DNA of 64,000 bases from Desulfovibrio cuneatus DSM 11391 (GCF_000430005.1 NZ_AUCY01000010.1:62001-126000), one strand, 5' to 3'. Counted from the stretch's first letter, positions 25,371-35,464 are shown. The notes: a model not told the origin generated them from the letters alone. Numbers and translations: made by a program.

Positions 25371-26705
25371 ATGAACATACTTTTTATTCATCAAAATTTT
25401 CCTGGGCAATTTTTACACCTTGCCCGGTACGCCGCAGCCCAGCCCGGCAACAAGGTTATTGGCCTTGGTGAAGCGGAAAACATTATGCGCCGCGGTTCCC
25501 TGCCGGGCATTACCACCCTTGGCTATGCCAAGCCCGCCGGGGCCGGGAACGAAACGCACCATTACTTGCAAAACACGGAAGCCGAAACACGGCGCGGCCA
25601 AACGGTGTTGCGTTCATTGGTTACCTTGCGCAAACAACATTTTGAGCCAGACGTTATTTGCCTGCACCCCGGCTGGGGTGAAGGGCTGTTCATACGCGAC
25701 CTGTTCCCCCACACGCCTGTGATTATGCTGGCGGAATTCTTTTTCCGCTCTGGCGAGGCAGACATTGGCTTTGACCCGGAATTTCCCGTTTCCCTGGACT
25801 GGCTGTGCAGCGTGCGTTTGCGCAACACTACCCAGCTTATTTCCCTGGAACAGGCCAATGTATGCTCAAGCCCCACGGCATGGCAGGCTTCCCGCTACCC
25901 CTGGTACATTCAGGAACGCTCTGTGGTGCAGCATGACGGTATTGACACAACCTTTATGTGCCCAAACCCCCATGAAACACTCACCATTCAGCCCCTTGCC
26001 ACCCCTGGCGACAGCATGGTGGTGGCCGTGAATGAAACCCCCATTCCCAGCACAGCAGAAGGACAGCAGCAGCCCAAGGGGGCACCCATTACCTTTACCC
26101 GGGAAACCCCTGTTATTACCTACATGGCGCGTAACCTGGAACCGTACCGGGGCTTTCATACTTTCATGCGGGCCTTGCCCCAAATTCAAAAAAACCACCC
26201 CGATGCCCACATTCTTATTGTGGGGGGCACCAGCACAAGTTACAGCCCGGCACCTGCCACTGCCAAAAACTACAAAGAGCAGTACCTTACAGAACTGCAC
26301 AACCAGCTCGACCTTTCCCGCATCCACTTTCTTGGGCGCATACCGTACCTGGCACTTCGGGCCATGTTCCGCATTTCCAGGGCCCACGTGTACCTTACCT
26401 ACCCCTTTGTGCTTTCCTGGTCTGTGCTGGAAGCCATGGCCTGCGAAACGCCCCTTGTGGCTTCCAACACAGCCCCGGTGCAAGAAGTGGCCACCCACGA
26501 AAAAACCGCCCTGCTGGTGGACTTTTTTGACCCGGCAGCTGTTGCCGCAACCATCCAGCGCACCGTGAATTGCCCGGAGGAAATAGCCCCCATGCGCCGT
26601 GCAGCACGCCAGGTGGTTGTGGAGCGCTACGAACTGAAAAACTGCCTTGCAGCAAACTATGACCTGCTGCAAAAAGCCGCAGCCGGGGCCTTTCCCTTAC
26701 GCTAA
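25371..26705 (+). CDS. Glycosyltransferase, GT4-like
   Basis: 444 residues beginning MNILFIHQNFPGQFLHLARY, the usual opening of GT4 enzymes. The C-terminal donor domain includes VITYMARNLEPYRGFHTFMRAL near residue 245, HFLGRIPYLALRAMFRIS near 320 and SWSVLEAMACETPLVAS near 355. It should transfer a sugar from an NDP-sugar to a glycan in the cytoplasm. A 20-residue Pro/Gln-rich insert lies near 220. No clear ribosome site was seen. With the gene at 22182 it suggests a small dispersed surface-glycan set. Confidence 0.85.
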   Translation: MNILFIHQNFPGQFLHLARYAAAQPGNKVIGLGEAENIMRRGSLPGITTLGYAKPAGAGNETHHYLQNTEAETRRGQTVLRSLVTLRKQHFEPDVICLHPGWGEGLFIRDLFPHTPVIMLAEFFFRSGEADIGFDPEFPVSLDWLCSVRLRNTTQLISLEQANVCSSPTAWQASRYPWYIQERSVVQHDGIDTTFMCPNPHETLTIQPLATPGDSMVVAVNETPIPSTAEGQQQPKGAPITFTRETPVITYMARNLEPYRGFHTFMRALPQIQKNHPDAHILIVGGTSTSYSPAPATAKNYKEQYLTELHNQLDLSRIHFLGRIPYLALRAMFRISRAHVYLTYPFVLSWSVLEAMACETPLVASNTAPVQEVATHEKTALLVDFFDPAAVAATIQRTVNCPEEIAPMRRAARQVVVERYELKNCLAANYDLLQKAAAGAFPLR

Positions 26706-26720
26706 TAGCAACCAATGCGG

Positions 26721-28127
26721 CTATGGTTCCAGCAGGCTTGCCAATTTGCGGTACAGCGTTTTACGGGAAATGCCAAGCAACAGGGCCGCCTGGCGTTTAT
26801 TGCCATGGGTACTTGCCAGCACCGCCTGAATATGGCGCAGTTCCATGGCAGCCAGGGGGGAAAGCCTTTCTTGTGGGCTTGCGGCACCCGCCTGGGGCAC
26901 GGCCCCCAGCGGTTGAGCTTGCGGCATGGTGTCAGGCAACTCAGGCACGGCGGTACGCAACAATTCCTGCGGCAGGCAGTCCGGGGTAATTATTCCCTGT
27001 TCCGCCAAAATCAGCCCCCGTTCCATCACATTACGCAGTTCCCGAATATTGCCGGGCCACGAATAGGCCAGTAAATGGACCATGGCTTCCGGCGTTACCT
27101 GGCCTGAATTTGGCCCCTTATGCAGCATGGCAAGGAAGTGGCTGACCAGGGCTGGAATATCTTCCTGGCGCTTGGCAAGTGGGGGCAGATGAATGCGGAA
27201 CACGTTGATGCGGTGGAACAGCGCCTCATGAAAACGCCCCTGGGCCACTTCTTCTGCCAAGTCCCTGTTGGTAGCAAACAAAAAGCGTACGTCTGCGTGG
27301 CGTTCCTCTTTTTCCCCCACCCGGCGGTAGCGCTTATTTTCCAGCACCCGCAAAAGCTGGGCCTGCACATCCAGGGAAAGTTCCCCTACTTCATCAAGAA
27401 ACAGCGTGCCCCGGTGGGCATGGCTTAACAGTCCTTCTGTCGCACTCACGGCATGGGTAAACGCCCCTTTGGCGTGGCCGAACAATTCTGTCCGGGCCAG
27501 TTCCGGCTGCAAGCCCGCACAATTCTTCACCACAAAAGGCATGGCAGCCCGCAGGCTGGCCCGGTGCAACGCAACTGCCGTAACGTCTTTACCGGTGCCG
27601 GAAGCACCCGTTATAAGCACAGGCACATCTGTGGGGGCCACCTTTTCCACAAGCAGGCGCACCTGCTGCACCGGGGGAGTGTGCCCCACCATGGTAGATA
27701 TATTCCCCTTGGCGGCAAAGCGCAGCCCGGCGTTTTCCCGCTCCAGGCGGGCATGTTCCAGGGCCCTGCACAGCACCACTTCCAGCTTTTCCAGGGGAAA
27801 CGGCTTGGTCACAAAATCATAGGCTCCCTCGCGCATGGCCCGCACTGCCAGTTCCACATCGGCGTAGCCTGTCATCACCACCACCTTGGCCTGGGGGCAA
27901 CAGCGCCGCACAAAGGGCAAAAGGTCAAGGCCGTTGCCATCGGGCAGGCGTACATCCAGGAGCAGTGCATCAAACGGCTCGCGCTCGCACAGGGCACGCG
28001 CTTCTGTTAAAGAGCCCACAGCACGCACCTGCCGGGCCGGGGTTGCCAGTTCCTTTTGCAGCAAGCGGCAAATGGATTCTTCGTCATCCACCACCAGCAC
28101 AGAACACATGGAAACATCAACCGCCAT
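26721..28127 (-). CDS. Sigma-54-dependent response regulator (NtrC type)
   Basis: 468 residues from the ATG at 28127. Domains in order: receiver (SVLVVDDEESICRLL, phospho-acceptor Asp near 55 in ALLLDVRLPDG), AAA+ ATPase (Walker A GASGTGKD near 175, Walker B TLFLDEVGEL), and a Fis-type helix-turn-helix (GNKRQAALLLGISRKTLYRKL). The sigma-54 contact loop reads GAFTHA near 222 instead of GAFTGA. It should activate a sigma-54 promoter when phosphorylated by the overlapping kinase. The best target is the alcohol dehydrogenase at 30917-32098. Confidence 0.92.
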   Translation of the reverse strand: MAVDVSMCSVLVVDDEESICRLLQKELATPARQVRAVGSLTEARALCEREPFDALLLDVRLPDGNGLDLLPFVRRCCPQAKVVVMTGYADVELAVRAMREGAYDFVTKPFPLEKLEVVLCRALEHARLERENAGLRFAAKGNISTMVGHTPPVQQVRLLVEKVAPTDVPVLITGASGTGKDVTAVALHRASLRAAMPFVVKNCAGLQPELARTELFGHAKGAFTHAVSATEGLLSHAHRGTLFLDEVGELSLDVQAQLLRVLENKRYRRVGEKEERHADVRFLFATNRDLAEEVAQGRFHEALFHRINVFRIHLPPLAKRQEDIPALVSHFLAMLHKGPNSGQVTPEAMVHLLAYSWPGNIRELRNVMERGLILAEQGIITPDCLPQELLRTAVPELPDTMPQAQPLGAVPQAGAASPQERLSPLAAMELRHIQAVLASTHGNKRQAALLLGISRKTLYRKLASLLEP

Positions 28128-29388
28128 ATACCCCCCTGCCTGTGCCCGGCCCGGTGGCAAGGCCTTCTCCCTCACCTGCTGGGGTATTTATCCCTTCACC
28201 CGCAAGGGGCAACCGAACAGAGGCACACGTGGCCCCCTGGGGGGTGCTTGCCAGGGCAATACGCCCGCCATGGGCCTGCACCATGGTGTAACACATGGAA
28301 AGCCCAAGCCCCAGCCCCTTGGGCTTGGTGGTGAAGAACGGTTCAAAGACGGAGGCCAGATTCTCCTGGGCAATGCCTTTGCCGGAATCTTCCACTTCCA
28401 GCACCACTTCCCCCTGTTCCACACGGGTACGCACAGTAATAACCCCTGTACCACCTTCTTCGCCCGCTGCGCTTACGGCATCAAGGGCGTTGGTCACCAG
28501 GTTCAGCAACACCTGGCGCAACTGGGTGTCGTCTGCATAAATTTTGGGTAAACCGCTGGCAAGGTCAAGACAAAATAATACCCTGTGATGCAATTTTATG
28601 TTGTGGCGTAATAGGGAAAGTGTTTCTTCTATCAACGAATGCAAGCACACAAGACGTAGCAGTGGCGCGGAGCGGCTAAAATTCATCAGGGTTTGCACAA
28701 TGTCGCGGCAGCGAATGCATTCGCGCACAATGGTGTCGGTATATTCTGCAAGGTCACGCCGCAATTCTTCCGGCACAGTGTCTTCCAGCAGGGGCAACCG
28801 CCTCTTAATGCCTTCGGCAAAGCCGCTTACTGCGGTGAGTGGGTTATTGATTTCATGAGCCACCCCGGCAGCCAGCATGCCCACGGAAGCCATTTTTTCC
28901 GTCTGGTACATTTGGGCCTGCATCTGTTTTTGCAGGGTCACATCGCGCTTGAACACCAGCACACCGCGCCCCTGTTCCCCCGGCAGGGGGGAAGCCACCA
29001 TGTCGAAATGCATGGTTTTGTCGTGAACATGAAAAATAGCGGTTTCCCGGCACACATCACCGCTGTGCAGGGAACGCAGCGCCGGGCAGCCTGGGCACAC
29101 CCCACCCCTGGCATGGAAAAACTGGTGGCAGAACTTGCCCACAACGTCTTCATTGGGAAACAGAGAGTGGAATACCCGATTTACGGAAACAATACGCAAC
29201 TCTTCATCCAGCACCATCATCAGGTCGGCAATACCTTCTAAAATGGCCTGGTTGGCAAGGCGCTGGTGTTCCGAGGCCGCGTGGGCCTTGCGCAGCTCCA
29301 CCATTTTCCGCTGCCATTCGCTGTAAAAGCCAAGCTTTGTCTGGCTTACGCCCAGCACATCTTCAATGGAAGGAAGGTGGTTCACCAT
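28117..29388 (-). CDS. PAS-domain sensor histidine kinase
   Basis: About 423 residues; the start is uncertain among ATG 29388, GTG 29385 or a later codon, since AGGAGG lies unusually close. A PAS domain (about 45-150) holds the pair CPGC in GGVCPGCPAL, seen in several deltaproteobacterial kinases. The phospho-acceptor is in VAHEINNPL near 178, the N-box is NLVTNALDA, and G-boxes are DSGKGIA and GLGLGL. No membrane segment is seen, so it senses a cytoplasmic signal. It overlaps the regulator by 11 bases and the dehydrogenase by 7. Confidence 0.9.
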   Translation of the reverse strand: MVNHLPSIEDVLGVSQTKLGFYSEWQRKMVELRKAHAASEHQRLANQAILEGIADLMMVLDEELRIVSVNRVFHSLFPNEDVVGKFCHQFFHARGGVCPGCPALRSLHSGDVCRETAIFHVHDKTMHFDMVASPLPGEQGRGVLVFKRDVTLQKQMQAQMYQTEKMASVGMLAAGVAHEINNPLTAVSGFAEGIKRRLPLLEDTVPEELRRDLAEYTDTIVRECIRCRDIVQTLMNFSRSAPLLRLVCLHSLIEETLSLLRHNIKLHHRVLFCLDLASGLPKIYADDTQLRQVLLNLVTNALDAVSAAGEEGGTGVITVRTRVEQGEVVLEVEDSGKGIAQENLASVFEPFFTTKPKGLGLGLSMCYTMVQAHGGRIALASTPQGATCASVRLPLAGEGINTPAGEGEGLATGPGTGRGVYGG

Positions 29389-30530
29389 GCCTCCTGGCAA
29401 ATTTCAAGCAATTGCTCTGCCCCGGCTGGGCGTGGGTTGGTCAGCATGCAGGCATCCTTCACCGCAGCCTGGCACAGCTCTGGCAGTTGCTCCTTGGCCT
29501 GCGGCGGCAACACAGCCCCAAGGCGCACAGGTGCCCCCAGGGTGCTGAAGCGCTCATAGAGCAAGGCAATACCCTGCTCCACTGCCGCCGGGCCGGCAAA
29601 GGAATGGTCAGGAAACAGCAAGCCCAATATTTCCGCTGTTTTTGCCGGGCTGTGGGACGCATTAAACCGCAAGACAACAGGCAGCAAAATAGCGTGCATA
29701 CCACCATGGGGCATGTCAAAACGCCCGCCAAAGGCGTGGGCCAGGGCGTGCCCCACCCCAAGGCTGGCATTGCTAAAGGACATGCTGGCCGCAGCACTGG
29801 CAAGGCACAGCCCTTCCAGGGCGGCAGGTTCCCCGGCAAAGCAGCCCCGTTCCGCATGTTCGTTCCACAAGCGCAGGGCCAGCCGGGCCTGGGTTTCCGT
29901 AAAGGGGGAAGCTGCCGTGGAAATGAACGATTCCACTGCATGGGCGAGGGCGTCTATGCACGAATCCACCAGCAGCCCACGCCCGGCAGACTGCAAAAAA
30001 TCGGGGTCAATAATAGAAATGTTGGGAATAAGCGAGCGGCTGATGAGAGACATTTTGAGCTTGCGCTGCACATCGGTAATAATAGCAAACTGGGAAAGGT
30101 CGGAACCGCTGCCCGCAGTGGTGGGCATAAACAACATGGGGGGCAAGGGGTGGGTTACCCGGTTGGCCCCTTCATACTCTGCAATATTCCCCCCATTGCT
30201 TACAAGAATGCCAATGCCCTTGGCCGTGTCCATGGGGCTGCCACCCCCAACGGCCACAATAACGTCTGCGCCGGATTCACGGTATAACGCCGCCCCGGCG
30301 TGCACCTGGCAATCACGCGGGTTGGGCTGCACCTGCAAAAACTCCACACAGGTTAGCCCGGCCTGAGCAAGGTGGCCACGTACCACATCCAGCCAGCCAG
30401 CCTGAGCAAGGCCTGGGTCGCTTACCAGAAACACCGTTTCCCCGCCAAGGGCCGCTGCACAGGCACCCACATGGGCCATGCTGCCCCTGCCAAACAAAAT
30501 TTCCGGTATGGCAAACTTGGTAATACGCAC
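29382..30530 (-). CDS. Iron-containing alcohol dehydrogenase
   Basis: 382 residues from a GTG at 30530 with GGAGG close upstream; an ATG at 30554 would add eight residues. Group III features: GGGSPMDTAKG (NAD site) near residue 93, TTAGSGSD, and metal ligands in DSCIDALAHAVE, GHALAHAFGG and MPHGGMHA. It oxidises a primary alcohol or reduces an aldehyde with NAD(H) in the cytoplasm. It is the first gene of an operon with the kinase and sigma-54 regulator. The natural substrate is not decided. Confidence 0.9.
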   Translation of the reverse strand: MRITKFAIPEILFGRGSMAHVGACAAALGGETVFLVSDPGLAQAGWLDVVRGHLAQAGLTCVEFLQVQPNPRDCQVHAGAALYRESGADVIVAVGGGSPMDTAKGIGILVSNGGNIAEYEGANRVTHPLPPMLFMPTTAGSGSDLSQFAIITDVQRKLKMSLISRSLIPNISIIDPDFLQSAGRGLLVDSCIDALAHAVESFISTAASPFTETQARLALRLWNEHAERGCFAGEPAALEGLCLASAAASMSFSNASLGVGHALAHAFGGRFDMPHGGMHAILLPVVLRFNASHSPAKTAEILGLLFPDHSFAGPAAVEQGIALLYERFSTLGAPVRLGAVLPPQAKEQLPELCQAAVKDACMLTNPRPAGAEQLLEICQEAW

Positions 30531-30771
30531 AAACCCTCCCAAACGGCTACGCATTGTGGCTACGCCTTACTTTACACACACCCAGTGGCATAGCTGCTTT
30601 CACAAAAAACTGACTGCTGCGCGGTGCTGCAATACGCACACTCACATCCCGTTAGTTGTACATGCCCCACCCCCAGGAAGCAAGCCTGGCCTGCGGGGGA
30701 AACAGGGCCTGCACACGCTGCCGGGTAAACAGCAAAGCCCCCCACTGCGTACCGCTGAACCACCAATGAAA

Positions 30772-30819
30772 AATGCCCTTCTAAGCAGTGTTACCCGTTA
30801 CGGCAGCACCCTTAGAAGG
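30772..30819 (-). terminator. Probable intrinsic terminator of second dehydrogenase
   Basis: CCTTCTAAG at 30777-30785 pairs with CTTAGAAGG at 30811-30819. On the minus strand GCATTTTTC follows. A second inverted repeat, GGCACCAG/CTGGTGCC at 30843-30883, lies closer to the gene. The rest of the 386-base gap shows no gene. Confidence 0.5.
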
Positions 30820-30916
30820 ACAGATCATATTACGATGAGGGAGGCACCAGAGAAGTCGCGCAGGAGCGCAACCCTGGTGCCCATGACCCTACAAAACAAA
30901 GACGGCAAGGCAAATG

Positions 30917-32098
30917 CTACAGGGCAGACTGGTAAATGGCTGCGATTTGGGCATCATTAGCTTTACGCGGGTTAGTAAGCATGCAGGCATCGCGCTGGGC
31001 GTTTTTGGTCATGATGTCAATGTCTTTTGCCTGCACGTTTTTCCCGTAGCGCTTGCCAAGTTCCACAAGGCCGGAAGGAATGCCTACGTCTGCTGAAAGG
31101 GTACGAATGGCTTCAATACCTTTCAGGGCAGCTTCACGCGGGGTCAGCCCAGCGGTGTTTTCGTCTAACAGGCGGGCAATAGTGCCGTAGCGGCCCATGC
31201 GGGCAATAAAGTTGAACTGGCACACATGGGGCAACAGAATGGCGTTGCATTCACCATGGGGCAAGTCATAAAAACCGCCAAGCTGGTGGGCCATGGCATG
31301 CACATAGCCAAGGCTGGCGTTGTTAAAGGCCATGCCTGCCAGGAACTGGGCGTGGGCCATTTGTTCACGCGCTTCCATGTTGGAACCGTCGCCCACGGCT
31401 TTGCGCAGGTATTTGGCAATAAGCACAATGGCTTTTTCCGCGCATGCGTCTGTCATGTGGGTGGCTGCGGTGGAAACAAATGCCTCCACTGCGTGGGTCA
31501 GGGCGTCCATGCCTGTAGCTGCGGTAAGGGACGGGGGCATGCCTACCATGAGCAGGGGGTCGTCAATGGCGGTGTTGGGGGTAACACGCCAATCCACAAT
31601 GGCCATCTTCACCTTGCGGCTGGTGTCGGTAATAATGCAAAAGCGGGTCATTTCCGAAGCGGTGCCCGCGGTGGTGTTCACGGCAAGGTACGGGGGCAAA
31701 GATTTTTTCGATTTATCCAGCCCTTCATAATCATGAATTGCGCCACCATTGCTTACCACAAGGCCAATGCCCTTGCCACAGTCGTGGGAGCTACCGCCGC
31801 CAAGGGTAATCAGGGAATCGCACTTGTTGTCTTTGTAAACCTGCACGCCTTTTGCCACGTTAACGTCTGTGGGGTTGGGCACGGTTTCATCGTAAATGGC
31901 ATAATTCAATTTGGCGGCTTTCAGTTGCGCCTCTATTTGGGCGGTAATGCCGCAGGCGGTAATGCCCTTATCTGTTACCAAAAGAGGTTTTTTGGCACCA
32001 AGGGCCTTAATGCGGGCGGGAATTTCCTTGTGTGCGCCAATACCAATAAGGGTTACCCGGGGCATAAAAAAGCCGGATACTTGTTCAATGCTAGCCAT
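30917..32098 (-). CDS. Iron-containing alcohol dehydrogenase, Desulfovibrio type
   Basis: 393 residues with AGGAGA before the start. LGGGSSHDCGKGIG near residue 100 binds NAD, TTAGTASEMTRF follows, and the metal ligands are in GMDALTHAVEAF, HAMAHQLGGF and LPHGECNA. This is the abundant class III enzyme of Desulfovibrio, acting on ethanol and related alcohols. A sulfoacetaldehyde reductase role, known for relatives in Bilophila, cannot be excluded. It is only moderately similar to the neighbouring dehydrogenase. A sigma-54 promoter lies upstream, and a regulator of that class is encoded nearby. Confidence 0.92.
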   Translation of the reverse strand: MASIEQVSGFFMPRVTLIGIGAHKEIPARIKALGAKKPLLVTDKGITACGITAQIEAQLKAAKLNYAIYDETVPNPTDVNVAKGVQVYKDNKCDSLITLGGGSSHDCGKGIGLVVSNGGAIHDYEGLDKSKKSLPPYLAVNTTAGTASEMTRFCIITDTSRKVKMAIVDWRVTPNTAIDDPLLMVGMPPSLTAATGMDALTHAVEAFVSTAATHMTDACAEKAIVLIAKYLRKAVGDGSNMEAREQMAHAQFLAGMAFNNASLGYVHAMAHQLGGFYDLPHGECNAILLPHVCQFNFIARMGRYGTIARLLDENTAGLTPREAALKGIEAIRTLSADVGIPSGLVELGKRYGKNVQAKDIDIMTKNAQRDACMLTNPRKANDAQIAAIYQSAL

Positions 32099-32205
32099 AC
32101 GATCTCTCCTGTTGTAGGGGCATGCCGCGCATGTTTACCCACCATGGGGAAAATGACTGCGGCACGCCTGGATTCACAAAGGGTCATTCCAATTGCCTAC
32201 AAGGT

Positions 32206-32222
32206 AGCAAAAACAATGCCGT
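32206..32222 (-). promoter_or_regulatory. Sigma-54 (-24/-12) promoter of alcohol dehydrogenase
   Basis: On the minus strand CGGCATTGTTTTTGCT matches TGGCACG-N4-TTGC at GG and GC with the required ten bases between them. Three other positions differ. It would give a leader of about 95 bases before the start at 32098. Confidence 0.6.
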
Positions 32223-32406
32223 TTTTTACACCAAGGGCGTGTGCAGGAGAAATAAGTACAAAAATATATGGACTTGCGCCGCAACCCCTTGGGCGACCAG
32301 CGTTTTGAAATAAACAAAATAATAACCACAACAACACCTGCCGCTGCCTGCACGGCAACTTCCCATAAAAACAGCTCCTTCCACATAAGGACAGGTGCAG
32401 CAAAAA

Positions 32407-32443
32407 GACACACACATGTATCATAAGGTAACATGTGTGTGTC
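32407..32443. promoter_or_regulatory. 13-base perfect inverted repeat, candidate activator site
   Basis: GACACACACATGT at 32407-32419 faces ACATGTGTGTGTC at 32431-32443 around 11 bases. It lies about 200 bases upstream of the -12/-24 promoter, a usual distance for a sigma-54 activator site, and 235 bases before the chemoreceptor gene. The 579-base gap holds no gene. Confidence 0.5.
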
Positions 32444-32592
32444 ACACAGAAAGAAGGGGTACCCAGCCCCAAAAGTATTGCCAAGCATCCAGAAAAAGCA
32501 AAGCCTTGCAGCTACCTTCCGCAAGATGGCATGTGCCTTTATACTGCCCCCCTCTGCCGCCATGCAATCGCTGCTAAACTTTATTTGCACAA

Positions 32593-32640
32593 ATGTCGAT
32601 ATGACATTACACTTAAAGAATTCACCTTCCACATCGACAT
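32593..32640. repeat. Inverted ATGTCGAT copies before chemoreceptor
   Basis: ATGTCGAT at 32593-32600 recurs inverted as ATCGACAT at 32633-32640, and AATGTC/GACATT flank GATAT at 32592-32608. These could be regulatory sites for the chemoreceptor gene at 32678. Confidence 0.3.
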
Positions 32641-32677
32641 ATACTGCGTTGCGTTAGCAACGCTTCAGAGGTGCCCT

Positions 32678-34786
32678 GTGTCAATTCGTACCAGAATAGT
32701 CATGCTTGTTTCCCTCAGTGTGCTCATTATAGTATGCCTTGCATCCGCTATAATATACCGCACTGCTTCCAGAAATGCCTTACGCCAGTTTGAGCAACAG
32801 TCACAAAGCCAATTGCTCCGCATTGATGATATCATTGCCACGTACCTGAGCAGTGGGCAAACCATTGTTACCACCCTGGCTGCCAAACAGGAACTGCTTG
32901 ATGCCCACGACAAGCTGACTGATTATTCCCAAACGCAAGAAGCCACCCCCCTGGTTGTGGATGAAATGGCACCCGAAGTAAAAGCCGTTTATACCCTGCT
33001 CAGCAACACCAAAAACCTGGCACCCAATGTCGACTTGGTGTTGTTTGGCACCCTGAACAAAGGCTACATCCGCGGCCCTGCCAAAAACGTTGCCAAAGGG
33101 TACGACCCCACAACCCGTGGCTGGTTCAAGTTGGCTGCCTCCGGCAACAGCCCCTATACCATTACAGACCCGTATGTTTCCACCACCGGGCAAATGGTTA
33201 TTACCGTTTCTGCCCCTGTGCGCCTCAGTGGCAAAATAATTGGCGTAACCGGGGTAGACTTCAGCCTGCAACCCCTTGTAGACAGGCTGACAGCAACAAA
33301 AATCGGCCAAACAGGCCACATTGTCTTGTTTGATAAAGCCGGAAGGGTCTTTGTAGACCCCCACACAAAAACAGACGCTATTGCAGGCCAGTTCCGCAAC
33401 AACACAACGTTGCAAGAAAGCGCCCTGCTTGAGCTTGGCAAAATGCAACCCGGCACCACCACAATCAACAGGCTTGGCACAAGCTACATGGTTAATGTTG
33501 TGCAGTTTGCGGATACGGGCTGGCGGGGCGCTGTGCTCATAAGCCAGGAAGAAGTCATGGCAGACACCAACAAGCTCATCAGCCAGGTGCTTATGGGCTG
33601 TGGCGTTGCCGGGCTTATTCTTATTCTTGCGGGCATGGCCATTGCCGCAGGCATTACCAACCCGCTGTATACTTTAATGAACAAGGTGAACAAGGTGGCC
33701 ACAGGCGACTTTACGGCCTTTGACAACCAAGCCTTGCCAAAAATGCCTGAAGTAAAGAACCTGACGGAAAACATTCAGCGCATGATAGGCCAAATTGTGG
33801 GGCTTATTTCTTCCACCCAGGCTAAAGCCAAAGAAGCGGAAGAGAACAGCCTTGCCGCCCGCAATGCCCTGAAAGCCGCCGAAGCAGCCCAGGAACAGGC
33901 TAACAGAGCAACCCATGAAGGCCGGGTGCAGGCGGCAGGCAAGCTGGAAAACATTGTGGAACAGGCCGCCCATGCTGCCACTTCCCTTACCAGCCAAATT
34001 GAAGCCACCGTTGACAGCGCCCAAATGCAGTTGCGAAAAACGGAAGAATCGGAACATGCCATTGGTTCCATGCTGAATATGGTTTCCGACGTGGCCCGTT
34101 ACGCCCAAGATGCAGGCGCAAGCACAGAAGAAACGCGCCACAATGCCAAAGAAGGCGAACAAATAGTCACCAAAGTAAAAGATATTATTCATGACGTGGA
34201 CACCCACACCGAGCAGCTTAGTGAAAGCCTGGGAGCCTTGGGCGATAAAGCGCAAGGCATTGGCAACATCATGGTTGTTATTACAGACATTGCCGACCAG
34301 ACCAACCTTTTGGCCCTGAATGCCGCCATTGAAGCCGCGCGAGCAGGTGAGGCCGGGCGCGGGTTTGCCGTGGTGGCAGACGAAGTGCGTAAACTGGCAG
34401 AAAAAACCATGGTGGCCACCAAAGAAGTGGGCGACGCCGTGAAAGCCATTCAGCAGGGAACAAACCTCAGCATTTCCCTTGCAGAACAATCGGGCACCAT
34501 TGTGAAGCAGTGTACGGAACTGGCCCAAAATGCAGCGGATGCCCTGAACAACATTGTAAAAGCCGCAGAACGCAGCAGCATGCAAGTGGAAGCCATTAAT
34601 GACTTTTCCACAAAACAGACCAGGGCCAGCGACGAATTAAGCCGCAATACAGAGGAAATATCCATGGTGGCCAACACCAGCGTTGTGCTGATGCAGGAAT
34701 CGCAACAGGCTGTTATGGCAATTTCCGATCTGATTATTCAGATTAAAGATTTTATTGAGGAACTGAAAGCCAATACCCAGGCATAG
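32678..34786 (+). CDS. Methyl-accepting chemotaxis protein with dCACHE sensor
   Basis: 702 residues from a GTG at 32678 with GAGGTG upstream; the frame is open further 5' but without a site. Order: transmembrane helix near 7-28, periplasmic dCACHE domain (about 30-300, with [11 protein letters not shown] and [13 protein letters not shown]), second helix near 300-322 ([18 protein letters not shown]), HAMP, coiled coil, and the signalling tip [21 protein letters not shown] near 540. It relays an extracellular ligand to CheA. The ligand is unknown. It is divergent from the alcohol dehydrogenase and is followed by a terminator. Confidence 0.93.
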   Translation: MSIRTRIVMLVSLSVLIIVCLASAIIYRTASRNALRQFEQQSQSQLLRIDDIIATYLSSGQTIVTTLAAKQELLDAHDKLTDYSQTQEATPLVVDEMAPEVKAVYTLLSNTKNLAPNVDLVLFGTLNKGYIRGPAKNVAKGYDPTTRGWFKLAASGNSPYTITDPYVSTTGQMVITVSAPVRLSGKIIGVTGVDFSLQPLVDRLTATKIGQTGHIVLFDKAGRVFVDPHTKTDAIAGQFRNNTTLQESALLELGKMQPGTTTINRLGTSYMVNVVQFADTGWRGAVLISQEEVMADTNKLISQVLMGCGVAGLILILAGMAIAAGITNPLYTLMNKVNKVATGDFTAFDNQALPKMPEVKNLTENIQRMIGQIVGLISSTQAKAKEAEENSLAARNALKAAEAAQEQANRATHEGRVQAAGKLENIVEQAAHAATSLTSQIEATVDSAQMQLRKTEESEHAIGSMLNMVSDVARYAQDAGASTEETRHNAKEGEQIVTKVKDIIHDVDTHTEQLSESLGALGDKAQGIGNIMVVITDIADQTNLLALNAAIEAARAGEAGRGFAVVADEVRKLAEKTMVATKEVGDAVKAIQQGTNLSISLAEQSGTIVKQCTELAQNAADALNNIVKAAERSSMQVEAINDFSTKQTRASDELSRNTEEISMVANTSVVLMQESQQAVMAISDLIIQIKDFIEELKANTQA

Positions 34787-34893
34787 TCCTTAATACACAG
34801 CATACACCAACGACAGATGTGGAGTTGATCCACAAGCAACTGAAATAACAAAACGTTGGGTTATTCCCCTTGGTCCCATAAGAGAAAGAACAT

Positions 34894-34938
34894 AAACGAG
34901 CTGGCGTGCGGTGTTGCCGTGCCAGCTCGTTTATTGTT
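34894..34938 (+). terminator. Intrinsic terminator after chemoreceptor
   Basis: AAACGAGCTGGC at 34894-34905 pairs with GCCAGCTCGTTT at 34921-34932, followed by ATTGTT. Confidence 0.75.
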
Positions 34939-34989
34939 ACAACGCACAACACAGGCAATAACGCTTCACCCCATAAACCAAGAGGCCTT

Positions 34990-35433
34990 ATGCGTCCAAT
35001 ACAGTTGATTTTTTTTGGTTTGATTATGTACGTAGCAACACCAGCGCTTGCCGCCTCAACAGACCCTGTTCTTGGGGAGCGGGCCTTGCGTGAGGAATGC
35101 AGTGCCTTCCCCCAAGCAGAAATGCACGTCTGCCTGGCGCAGAAAGCCGAAAGCAGCGAGAAGGCGTTGCGGCAAGCCGAGGATGAGGTAGCTCGCCTCC
35201 TCTCAAAATGGGATGAGGATAAACAGTACGTTAACCAAGCCAAAGAAAAACTTGCCACATCCAACAAAAATTTCTCCAACTACCGTGATTCCCAATGCCA
35301 ATTCCTGGCTTCGCTCAGTGGAGGTGGCGCTGGCAACGCGCACGAAATACGCCGCCTGGCATGCATTGCGGAACTCAATAACAGACGAACCCAGCAACTA
35401 CGCGACGCGGTGTCTGATTTGCCATTACAATAG
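34990..35433 (+). CDS. Periplasmic LprI-like protein (DUF1311)
   Basis: 147 residues from the ATG at 34990 with AGAGG upstream. A signal peptide covers about 1-22 (VATPALA-AS). The remaining pattern, with CSAFPQAEMHVCLAQKAE, a helical middle, YRDSQCQFLASLSGGGAG and ACIAELNNRRTQQL, fits the lysozyme-inhibitor LprI/DUF1311 family with four paired cysteines. Some members inhibit lysozyme; that role here is only inferred. It starts the accessory stretch of small genes. Confidence 0.7.
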   Translation: MRPIQLIFFGLIMYVATPALAASTDPVLGERALREECSAFPQAEMHVCLAQKAESSEKALRQAEDEVARLLSKWDEDKQYVNQAKEKLATSNKNFSNYRDSQCQFLASLSGGGAGNAHEIRRLACIAELNNRRTQQLRDAVSDLPLQ

Positions 35434-35464
35434 CTCACATGCGGGAGCAGGTCTGGCGATATTC

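Noticed and set aside
30531-30916. Sigma-54 promoter before the first alcohol dehydrogenase
   Set aside because: No GG-N10-GC pattern with acceptable context was found in the gap.
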